The notes under the pieces: model-generated | Database searches by the model: none | What the model saw: only the letters and a program-made list of their open reading frames with translations | What the model was told of the DNA's origin: nothing | Made by a program: the position numbers and the translations under genes | NCBI GenBank assembly: GCA_020629965.1 | Contig: JAHDCG010000003.1 | Coordinates: 1 to 64,000, forward strand | Reading direction: 5' to 3' | DNA length: 64,000 bases | From: Saprospiraceae bacterium | GTDB lineage: Bacteria > Bacteroidota > Bacteroidia > Chitinophagales > Saprospiraceae | Part shown: positions 33,331 to 41,892 of the stretch, piece after piece | Layout of the letters: the number at the start of each line of letters is the position of its first letter | Numbering within the stretch: position 1 is the first letter of the stretch

Positions 33331-36300
33331 ATGAAAAACAAATTATATACCCTGCTCATCCTGCTGCTCTGCGGCACCTCCGTCTTCGGTCAGGTGACTT
33401 TTACGGCCGTCGATGTGTTCTCCTGCACCGACAGCGGCACGGCCGTTATGGACTTTACGATAAATACCGACGAAAATCTCGGGGCTTTTCAATTTGCCGT
33501 TATTTGGGACACCAACGTTTTGGATAATGCGGTCTTGGAAGATGTCAGCCTCGGTAACAGCTACGACTCGGCGGACGGCGCGACTATCACGGACGGCGAG
33601 CTGCGCGTGGGTTGGTTTAACGCCGGCAATGACGGAATTTTTGCTCCCGACCAAGTGCTTTTTCGCCTGACGTTCGACCACGTATCCGGCAGCGCGAACA
33701 CGGCAATCGTCGATATTACCGACCTGCCCGGCTATCAGGTTTTGGTGGCGCGTGATGATTTCAGCAACATCCCCGCCGACCAAATTACGCTCGACGACGG
33801 CACGATGTCTTTTACCGATACGGAAAGCCCCGTTATCAATAACTGCCCGGCGGATATTACCGTCACCGTGCCTTTCGGCAGCAGCGGCGGCGCCGCAACT
33901 TGGGCGGATGTCGATGCAACGGACAACTGCACAACACCCGTATTGACCAACTCTCACAACAGCGGCGACACCTTTCCGCTCGGCACGACGGCGGTAACGA
34001 TTACGGCGAGCGATGCAATGAATAATGTGTCTGCGCCCTGCGAATTTACCGTGACCGTGGAGGAAGAAGCGAACCCCGACCCCTTCGTCATTTCGATTTC
34101 GGACGAAGAAACGGGCTGTGAAGATTTGACGGTGACATTTGATTTTACGACCGATAATTTTACGAATATGTCGGCAACGCAATACGGCATCACTTGGAAT
34201 CCGGCGGTGTTGGAATACGTCGGTAACAGCGATGTTTTTTCCGGCGTCAATAATTTTAACGAAAGCGAAGCCGCTAACGGCGAACTGCGCGTCGGTTGGT
34301 TCGACGGCAACGGTTTTACCTTGCCCGACGGCTCCTTGCTGTACCGCCTGACCTTCAACTTTTTGGGCGCGACGGGACAAACGGCAAATATTCAAATCGC
34401 GGCTTTGTCCGACTACCCGATTATTTTTGTCAACCAAAACGGACAGATTGACGCAGCAAATTATACCTTAAACCCCGGCTCTGCGGTGCGCGTACAAAAC
34501 AACCCGCCGACCTTTACCGACTGCCCGGCCAACTTAACCGTCGATAACGACGCGGGTATCTGCGGCGCGGTTGTCAACTTCGCATTGCCGACCGTTAATG
34601 AAGATTGCGACGCGGATATTGAAATTTTACAAACTTCCACTTTGGGCAGCGGCGACACCTTTGCCGTCGGCACGGAAACCGTCACCTACGAAGCCACCGA
34701 CAACGTCAATCAAACCGCGACCTGCACTTTCACCGTCACCGTCAACGACGCGGAAGCACCTGTAGTCAGCGACTGCCCCGCCAACATCACCTTAGCGGCA
34801 CCGGCGGGTGAATGCGCAGCAACCGCGACCTGGACTCCGCCGACCGCGACCGATAACTGCGGCACGGTAACGCTGACCTCCTCTCACGCCCCGGGCGACT
34901 CCTTCCCCGTAGGCGACCCGACCGACGTGGTGTACAGCGCAACGGACGACGCGGGACAAACCACGGTTTGCGCCTTTATGATTACTGTCATCGACGACGA
35001 AAGCCCCGTATTCAGCGGCTGCCTCGAAGACATCAGTCAGCCGACCGACAGCGATGCCTGCACAACGAGCGTCACTTGGACGGCACCGACCGCGACCGAT
35101 AACTGCGGCAATGTGACGGTCACGACAAATATTTCTCCCGATACGGATTTCGCCCTCGGCACGACACAAGTCACTTACACTGCGACCGACGACGTAAACA
35201 ACAGTTCATTTTGCTCTTTCAACGTGACGGTTTTCGATAACGTTTTTCCGCAAATTACCTGCCCCGACGACACAGCAGTGCAACCGACGGATGATTGCGA
35301 AGGTATTGCAACCTGGACGGCACCGACGCCGACCGACAACTGCACGATTGCAACTTTCAGCTCGACGCACGACTCGGGTGATATTTTCCCCGCCGGTACC
35401 ACGACCGTGACCTACACGACGAGCGACGGCGCGAACAACGAAAGCACCTGCTCCTTCGATGTCACCGTCGAAGCTGTGAATAACTTGATTTTCGGGGCTT
35501 GCCCGCCCGACCAAACCGGCGACGCGGGCGCGGAATGCAGCGCGACCGCAACTTGGACGCCCCCGACCGCAATGAATACGTGCAACGGCGAACCGACTCT
35601 GTCATCAAATTATAATCCCGGAGATGATTTTCCGCTCGGTTCGACCGTTGTCGTTTATACGGCGGAAAATGCGGACGGACAGACCGCGAGTTGCTCTTTT
35701 ACTGTCACGATAACGGGCACCGGCGAAGTCATTTTGTCAGACTGCCCGGCGGATATTACGGTGACGGCAGTACCGGGCGCAGACAGCGCAACGGCAAGCT
35801 GGACACCGCCGACGGCGACCAATTCCTGCGACGGCAGCACCGTCACGGCTAACGGTACGCACGCCCCGGGTGATGCTTTTCCGATCGGCACGACGGAGGT
35901 GACTTACTCGACGAGCGATGCGGACGGCAACGTGATTTCCTGCTCATTTAACGTGACCGTCGAGGCGGGCGCAGAACCCGTTGACCCTTTGATTTGCCCC
36001 GAAAATGTTACGGTGAATACCAACCCCGGTTTGTGTTCTGCGGTGACGGGCGATTTGTCGGCGATGACTGCGGACTCGATTACGACTTTGACTTACGAAC
36101 TCGACGGCGCGATGGTCGGCAGCGGAAACGGTCAACTCATCGGCATGACTTTCGTCGAAGGCGAAACGACCGTGACCTACACGGCGGGCACCGATGCGGG
36201 CAGCACTTTTACCTGCTCCTTTACGGTGACGGTGACGGATGCGGAAAACCCCGTTTTAACTTGTCCGGCGGACATTGACATCGAACTGCCGGAGGGCGAA

Positions 36301-39300
36301 ACCGAAACACCGGTGACTTGGGATTTGGCGACGGTAACGGATAATTGTTCGACGGCTTTAACGCCGACTTCCGACTCGATTTCGGGTAATGTGTATGCGC
36401 TCGGTTTGTACCAAATTACTTTCACGGCGACCGACGAAGCGGGGAACGACGGTACATGTGTCTTTTCTTTGAACATTGAAACGGAAGAAAATACCGGCGG
36501 CAATGATTGCACGGCGGCGGCGGGTACGCTTGCTTTGGCGCAGGTAAATTATCTGCTCGACGAGACGACCGGCACGGTAACAGTCACGGGAACGGATAAC
36601 GACGACTCGACCGTACCGACGGATTACGAAGTGATTTACGTCTTGACGACGGGCGCGGATTTTACAATTGCTGCCTTAACTACGGACAATCCCGAATTTA
36701 CCATCGACGCGGAAGGTGATTATGCGATGCACATTTTGGTCGCGGAAACTTCCGACTCGAACAGCGATGATTTCTTAGATTTATCGGTTATTGAAATCGA
36801 CACGACAACGGCGGCGGATGTAGTTGCTTTGATAAACGGCAGCGACATTTGCGCGGCATTAAATGCAAACGGAACACCGTTTACGGTCAGCGCGGAAGCG
36901 AACGAAGATTGCACGATTGAGTTTACCGATTGCCCGACGACGATTGTACAGACGACCGATACCGGCATCTGCGGGGCGGCGGTCGAGTGGGAAGTACCGG
37001 GCGTGACGGGCGATTGCAACTACGTCATTTTTGAACCCGAATTCAGTCCCGGCGATACTTTGCCCGTAGGCAATACGACGCTGACTTATGTTTTAACGGA
37101 CGAAAATAATAATTCGACCGGCTGTACTTTTACCATTACGGTGACGGACGACGAAATGCCGACGGTAGATTTTTGCCCCGCGCCGATTACGGTAGGTAAT
37201 ATGGCGGGCGAATGTCAAGCGAGTGTGGTGTGGATGGAGCCGCAATTCAGCGATAACTGCGCAATTACCCAAAACAACGCGACGCACGACAACGGAGATA
37301 TTTTCACCGTCGGCAGTCACCTCGTCATTTACACGGCGAGCGATGCGGCGGGAAATACAGTGACTTGCAACATTAACATCACGGTAGAAGACAACGAGAT
37401 GCCCGTCATTTTGAACGTACCGAACGACATTATCGTCGATACCGATGCGGGCGAATGCGGGGCGATTGTGGCTTTTGCCGCACCGTCTTATTTCGATAAT
37501 TGCCAAATTACCAACAGCTTCTGCTCGCGTACTTCGGGCGAATTTTTCGACAAAGGCACGACGACTGTGACCTGTACTGCCTTTGACGAAGCGGGTAACA
37601 TGACGACGGAAACCTTTACGATTACCGTCGTCGACAATGAAGCACCCGAGTTTGCCTGTTCCTCTCCTGTCGCAGTTAATGCAGACGGAACGATTATCAG
37701 CGACCCGAGCAATATTTTGGACGGGGTGAGTAATGCGGGTTGCAACGAAATTGAAATTAACTTCACTCTACCCGAGGCAACGGACGCATGTTCGCCGCCG
37801 GTCACGGTGACACAGACGGCGGGTGTTTTCCAAAACGGCGATGTTTTTCCCGTGGGTATGCACATCTTAGAATATACGGCAACCGATTTTGATAACAACG
37901 ATAAAGTCTGCACGCTGAACATCACCGTGGAAGAAGAAGCGGGGCCGCAGATTGCTCCCGATTTCGAGAATGGCCTCTGTGAAGGGACGAGCGGAAAGCT
38001 GTGCGTAGATGCGACAGCGGGTTCGACTTTTGCTTGGTTCAGTCCGCAGGGTGAGTTGGTTTCCTCTTTAAACTGTGCGGAAATCGACAACGCAAACGAA
38101 GCCGACGCGGGCGAATACTCGGTCAACATCATTTCACCGTCGGGCTGCGTGACGCAATCGACTTACAACTTAATCATCTTCTCGGATGCGCAATTAGTCG
38201 TCGAGGTCGAGCCGATTTTGTGTGCGACGGGCGAAGAGAACTTGGAATTTACGGTGACGGACGTTGAAAATACCAATGTACAAAGCTACGATTGGACGGG
38301 ACCGAACAGCCTGACTTCTAACGTGCAAAACCTGGTCGTGCCGAACGTCGGTACGCAAAGCGCGGGCATTTACGAACTGACGGTCGTCAACGCCAACGGT
38401 TGTACCACGCAGGTTTCTACGGAAGCCATCGTAACCGAAGCCCCCGACGCGCCCGGCATTACGACGGCAACGCAGTTGATTTGTGTGGGCGAAACGGCGA
38501 TTTTGAACGCGAACACCGACGCGCCCGCCAATGCGACTTACACTTGGACGGCAACGCCTCCCGAAGGTGCGGGACTGCCTGCAATGTCCGACAGCCCGCA
38601 GATTACCGTAGCCCCGACGACGGGCGCGAACGTGACTTACTTTTTGACGGTCACGACGGACGGCTGTGTCTCGGAACCGGGCAATTTGACTTTGATACAA
38701 GAGTCGGCCCCGACGACTTCCATCGAGGCGGAAGGCGATAATTTGTGTGTGACCGGCGACGAAGATTTCACGCTGACGGAAACGGGCGGCGAAGCGGCGG
38801 CATGGAACTGGACCGGTCCGAACGGATTTTCGGCGACGGGCAGCAGCATCACTTTGAGCGGATTGACGGCAGCGGATGCGGGTTCGTACACGGTGACGGC
38901 GGCGAGTTCTATCGGTTGCGAAACGGCGGCGAGTTACCAACTCAACGTAACGGAAGTACCGACGGGCCTGACGGCGGCTTTTGCGGATGCGGAATTGTGT
39001 GAAAACGAAAGCGCGACTTTGCAAATCAGCGGCTTCACCGGCAACGGCGTGACTTACATTTATAACGACGGCAACGCGGATGTGACAACAACCAACACGA
39101 CGGTTAATCTCGGCTTATTTGACGCGGCAAATTACAGCTACACCGTCACGGCAACGGCCGACGGTTGTACCTCCGAACCGACGGAGGCAACCCTTTCCGT
39201 ACAGGCGGCACCGACGGCAAATATTACGCAAACGGGCGACGAAAACTGTGTGAAAGACGGCACGACCGTGACCCTGACGGGCGGCGGTGACGCGGCGACT

Positions 39301-40275
39301 TATACATGGCAGCGCAACGGCAACAGCACCGTCATCAGCGACGCGTCGGCTTTAACTTTTGAAAATATCGACGAAAACGACTCGGGCATTTACACTTTGA
39401 CGGCGGCGAGTTCCTTCGGTTGTACGACGACGGTTTCGGAAGAGTTGACTGTCTCGGAAGCGGTGGAACCGGTGAGCGTCAATTTCAGCAACGACGGTTG
39501 TATGGGTGAGGTTTTGCAGTTGCAGGCGGAAGACGACAACGTAGGTTTGAGTTACCGTTGGTTGCTCGACGGCACGGTGCGCTACACCGAGCAAAATCCG
39601 ACAATCGACTTTCTCTCGGCGACGGATGCGGGTGATTATCAGGTCATTGCTTTCGACCCGGAATCAGGCTGTGCGGATACTTCGGAAGTCAGAAAACTCA
39701 ATATTTTGACCGAACCGATTACCGCGCCGGACATGGCATTCATCTTTCTGCCGACCACACACATCGAAATTATCGTCACGGAAAACGACGATTTGCCGCT
39801 GAACACGGATTACACGGTGACTATTTTTCAGCAACCGGAATTCGGGCGCATCGAGGTTATCGACGCGACGAAGGGTCACTTCGACTACATCCGCGAGACC
39901 GACCGCGCGCGCACCGACCGCTTTTTCTACGAAATTTGCTACGATGACTGCGACCGCGCCTGTGAACGCGAAATGGTCACGGTGGAGATTTTGTACAACG
40001 ACGAGGAGTGCGTAACGACTAATCTGATTTCTCCGAACGGCGACGGTACGAACGACGAGTTCACGATTTACTGTCTGGAAAACGGAGATTTCCCCGATAA
40101 CGAAGTCAGCATTTACAATCAATGGGGCGACCGCGTCTTCCGCGCTGCACCGTATATGAACGACTGGACGGGTACTTTTGAAGGCGAAGATTTGCCGGAC
40201 GGTACCTACTTTTACACGTTCAGAAGAGATGCAAACTCGGAGATGAAGAAGGGGAGTTTGACGATATTCAGGTAG
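33331..40275 (+). CDS. Giant HYR-repeat adhesin with cohesin-like domains and T9SS type B sorting domain
   Basis: This 2314-aa protein has a signal peptide (residues 1-21, SVFGQ). Two cohesin-like domains lie at about 22-155 and 250-385, sharing the signature GELRVGWF and a YRLTF/FRLTF strand. About a dozen HYR modules follow (CPADITV, CPANITLA, DNCGTVTLTSSHAPGD) to about residue 1540. Then come Ig/PKD-like modules with WTGPNG and DAGxYTVTAAS motifs, a cadherin-like module and a type B (CHU_C) sorting domain from about 2225 (LISPNGDGTNDEF, NQWGDRVF, DGTYFYTF). Type B cargo such as SprB needs a PorP/SprF partner, which is the next gene. It is a likely surface adhesin or filament. Confidence 0.9.
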   Translation: MKNKLYTLLILLLCGTSVFGQVTFTAVDVFSCTDSGTAVMDFTINTDENLGAFQFAVIWDTNVLDNAVLEDVSLGNSYDSADGATITDGELRVGWFNAGNDGIFAPDQVLFRLTFDHVSGSANTAIVDITDLPGYQVLVARDDFSNIPADQITLDDGTMSFTDTESPVINNCPADITVTVPFGSSGGAATWADVDATDNCTTPVLTNSHNSGDTFPLGTTAVTITASDAMNNVSAPCEFTVTVEEEANPDPFVISISDEETGCEDLTVTFDFTTDNFTNMSATQYGITWNPAVLEYVGNSDVFSGVNNFNESEAANGELRVGWFDGNGFTLPDGSLLYRLTFNFLGATGQTANIQIAALSDYPIIFVNQNGQIDAANYTLNPGSAVRVQNNPPTFTDCPANLTVDNDAGICGAVVNFALPTVNEDCDADIEILQTSTLGSGDTFAVGTETVTYEATDNVNQTATCTFTVTVNDAEAPVVSDCPANITLAAPAGECAATATWTPPTATDNCGTVTLTSSHAPGDSFPVGDPTDVVYSATDDAGQTTVCAFMITVIDDESPVFSGCLEDISQPTDSDACTTSVTWTAPTATDNCGNVTVTTNISPDTDFALGTTQVTYTATDDVNNSSFCSFNVTVFDNVFPQITCPDDTAVQPTDDCEGIATWTAPTPTDNCTIATFSSTHDSGDIFPAGTTTVTYTTSDGANNESTCSFDVTVEAVNNLIFGACPPDQTGDAGAECSATATWTPPTAMNTCNGEPTLSSNYNPGDDFPLGSTVVVYTAENADGQTASCSFTVTITGTGEVILSDCPADITVTAVPGADSATASWTPPTATNSCDGSTVTANGTHAPGDAFPIGTTEVTYSTSDADGNVISCSFNVTVEAGAEPVDPLICPENVTVNTNPGLCSAVTGDLSAMTADSITTLTYELDGAMVGSGNGQLIGMTFVEGETTVTYTAGTDAGSTFTCSFTVTVTDAENPVLTCPADIDIELPEGETETPVTWDLATVTDNCSTALTPTSDSISGNVYALGLYQITFTATDEAGNDGTCVFSLNIETEENTGGNDCTAAAGTLALAQVNYLLDETTGTVTVTGTDNDDSTVPTDYEVIYVLTTGADFTIAALTTDNPEFTIDAEGDYAMHILVAETSDSNSDDFLDLSVIEIDTTTAADVVALINGSDICAALNANGTPFTVSAEANEDCTIEFTDCPTTIVQTTDTGICGAAVEWEVPGVTGDCNYVIFEPEFSPGDTLPVGNTTLTYVLTDENNNSTGCTFTITVTDDEMPTVDFCPAPITVGNMAGECQASVVWMEPQFSDNCAITQNNATHDNGDIFTVGSHLVIYTASDAAGNTVTCNINITVEDNEMPVILNVPNDIIVDTDAGECGAIVAFAAPSYFDNCQITNSFCSRTSGEFFDKGTTTVTCTAFDEAGNMTTETFTITVVDNEAPEFACSSPVAVNADGTIISDPSNILDGVSNAGCNEIEINFTLPEATDACSPPVTVTQTAGVFQNGDVFPVGMHILEYTATDFDNNDKVCTLNITVEEEAGPQIAPDFENGLCEGTSGKLCVDATAGSTFAWFSPQGELVSSLNCAEIDNANEADAGEYSVNIISPSGCVTQSTYNLIIFSDAQLVVEVEPILCATGEENLEFTVTDVENTNVQSYDWTGPNSLTSNVQNLVVPNVGTQSAGIYELTVVNANGCTTQVSTEAIVTEAPDAPGITTATQLICVGETAILNANTDAPANATYTWTATPPEGAGLPAMSDSPQITVAPTTGANVTYFLTVTTDGCVSEPGNLTLIQESAPTTSIEAEGDNLCVTGDEDFTLTETGGEAAAWNWTGPNGFSATGSSITLSGLTAADAGSYTVTAASSIGCETAASYQLNVTEVPTGLTAAFADAELCENESATLQISGFTGNGVTYIYNDGNADVTTTNTTVNLGLFDAANYSYTVTATADGCTSEPTEATLSVQAAPTANITQTGDENCVKDGTTVTLTGGGDAATYTWQRNGNSTVISDASALTFENIDENDSGIYTLTAASSFGCTTTVSEELTVSEAVEPVSVNFSNDGCMGEVLQLQAEDDNVGLSYRWLLDGTVRYTEQNPTIDFLSATDAGDYQVIAFDPESGCADTSEVRKLNILTEPITAPDMAFIFLPTTHIEIIVTENDDLPLNTDYTVTIFQQPEFGRIEVIDATKGHFDYIRETDRARTDRFFYEICYDDCDRACEREMVTVEILYNDEECVTTNLISPNGDGTNDEFTIYCLENGDFPDNEVSIYNQWGDRVFRAAPYMNDWTGTFEGEDLPDGTYFYTFRRDANSEMKKGSLTIFR

Positions 40276-40288
40276 AGGCGGCGAGGTC

Positions 40289-40402
40289 GAGTCGCTCCCG
40301 GTAGGGTTCCCCCGATTCGGGGGCTGAAAACGCGGGTTCCTGCTCGTCTTCAGCCCCCTAACCCTCCGCGACTAAAGTCGGGACAGGCCGAATCGGGGGA
40401 AC
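40289..40402. repeat. Foldback element, copy 2
   Basis: It starts GTCGCTCCCGGTAGGGTTCC, continues CCCGATTCGGGGGCTGAA, and ends CGACTAAAGTCGGGACAGG and CCGAATCGGGGGAAC. It shares its ends and inner CGTCTTCAGCCCCCT with 10585-10705. The rest of the 40276-40603 gap holds only the porP leader repeat. Confidence 0.7.
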
Positions 40403-40548
40403 TTTCTCCGGGCTTGAGTTTTGGATAACTCTTAATTTTTTTGCTCCGTGACTTATGAAATTGAGGTCACAAAACATTCAACAAATCCTTCTTTGCAAAA
40501 AGAAGGAAAATATAAGAAACAGAATTTGAGATTTTGGTAAAGGCAGCA

Positions 40549-40595
40549 GTCTAACGTCTATCGTCTAATATCTAACATCTCAAATCTCAAAATCT
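40549..40595. repeat. Leader repeats before porP, TCTAACGTCTATCG family
   Basis: TCTAACGTCTATCGTCTAAT followed by ATCTAACATCTCAAATCTC runs to within 9 nt of the ATG. It is the same family as at 14339, 53265 and 59990. Confidence 0.75.
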
Positions 40596-40603
40596 ATACA
40601 AAA

Positions 40604-41548
40604 ATGAAATACATTTTAACCCTGTCCTTACTCATTTGCACGGCACTACTTTTGCAGGCACAACAAGAGCCGCAGAACAGTTTTTTCATGTACAATCAAG
40701 CGATGTACAACCCCGGTTCGGTGGGCAGCAAAGACTACGCTTCGGTAAATGCGATTTATCGGCAGCAGTGGGTCGGCTTCGAGGGGGCACCCGTTTCGCA
40801 GATGCTGACTTTCGATGCGCCTCTGGTGGGTGACCGTGTGGGTATCGGCATTTCGGTGCGTCACTATACGATTGGTTTGACGACGGACTGGCGGGCGTCG
40901 ATGGCGTATTCTTACAAAATGCAGATTACGCCGGATGCGACTTTGCGCTTCGGAATTCAAGGCTCGGTGCATTACTTGGGTATGGATTTTAACGGAAATG
41001 ACGTCATTACGGATAAAGACAACGACCAATCTTTCGTTAATCAGCCGGCGAATAAATACACAGGAAATGTGGGCGCGGGTCTGTATTTCAACCTCAAAAA
41101 TGTGCTGTGGGCGGGAATTTCCACCCCGGCTTTTTATCCGGTGACTTTAGGAAATAACGACGATGTACTCGTGACGGCGACGGAAGCACCGCACTTTTAC
41201 GGGGCCTTCGGCGGGCTGTTGGATATGTCGGAAACCATTCAATTCAAACCTTCCGTGCTGCTGAAATACACGCCGGATGCGCCTTTGGATATGGACGTGA
41301 ACGCAAGCGTGGTTTTTAATCGCTCGTTTATGGTCGGCGCGACTTACGGTCTCGGCGGTGACGGCGGCGGCGACGATGCAGTCTTTTTGGCGGGCTACCA
41401 AATTTTACACAATCTGATGTTGGGTGTTTCTTACGGGCTGCCGTTGTCGGGTTTGAGTGAGACGAATGACGGGAGTTTTGAGGTGCTGCTGCGCTATGAT
41501 GTGAAGAGTGAGAAGGATGATTTGGAAAACCCGAGGTTTTTTAATTGA
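40604..41548 (+). CDS. PorP/SprF family T9SS outer-membrane protein
   Basis: This 314-aa outer-membrane protein has a signal peptide (to about residue 20, LLLQAQ) and the PorP/SprF signature start: QNSFFMYNQAMYNPGSVG, then YRQQWVGFEGAP and DRVGIGISV. The rest is a beta-barrel with aromatic-edged strands. SprF-like proteins are required for secretion or surface attachment of type B-sorted cargo, each usually encoded next to its own adhesin, as here after the 2314-aa protein. The adjacency is the main evidence for partnership. A foldback element lies in the gap to the adhesin gene, so separate transcription is possible; the leader repeat points the same way. Confidence 0.92.
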   Translation: MKYILTLSLLICTALLLQAQQEPQNSFFMYNQAMYNPGSVGSKDYASVNAIYRQQWVGFEGAPVSQMLTFDAPLVGDRVGIGISVRHYTIGLTTDWRASMAYSYKMQITPDATLRFGIQGSVHYLGMDFNGNDVITDKDNDQSFVNQPANKYTGNVGAGLYFNLKNVLWAGISTPAFYPVTLGNNDDVLVTATEAPHFYGAFGGLLDMSETIQFKPSVLLKYTPDAPLDMDVNASVVFNRSFMVGATYGLGGDGGGDDAVFLAGYQILHNLMLGVSYGLPLSGLSETNDGSFEVLLRYDVKSEKDDLENPRFFN

Positions 41549-41827
41549 GAAACTTTTTACGCGGAGTGATTTTTCTTTTACGCTGATTGATACCTGTCCC
41601 GTACTTCAGTCGGGATGATTCAGTATGATTTTCGCTGAATACTTCTATGACTCGGACGCTGAAGCTTTTTTTGAATTTTCGTGAATAAAATTTACAACGA
41701 AGTAAAATGAGGCAGGAAAAGAACAGCGTAAAACCTTAAAAATCATAAAGGACAGCGTAAAAAGAATCAGCGTAAAATCTTAAAAAATCATAACAAATCA
41801 GCGTAAAAAGAACAGCGCAAAAATCCC
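41549..41827. repeat. Trailer and leader repeats, TTTTTACGC / AATCAGCGTAAAA family
   Basis: After the porP stop come TTTTTACGCGGAGTG and TTTTACGCTGATTG. Toward the OmpA gene (41712-41827) come five units of the complementary form (ACAGCGTAAAA, AATCAGCGTAAAATC). Between them is CCCGTACTTCAGTCGGG (41586-41602), a REP-like core. No gene is seen in this 344-nt gap. Confidence 0.75.
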
Positions 41828-41892
41828 CTGTTCCCGTAACCGATTTACACGACCGAAAAACATTTTTAAGCCACGTCGTGACAACCGAGAAA

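Noticed and set aside
27374-40122. Many long open frames on the opposite strand of the two giant genes
   Set aside because: They are shadows produced by the regular GC-rich third positions of the repeat-rich real genes and have no known motifs.
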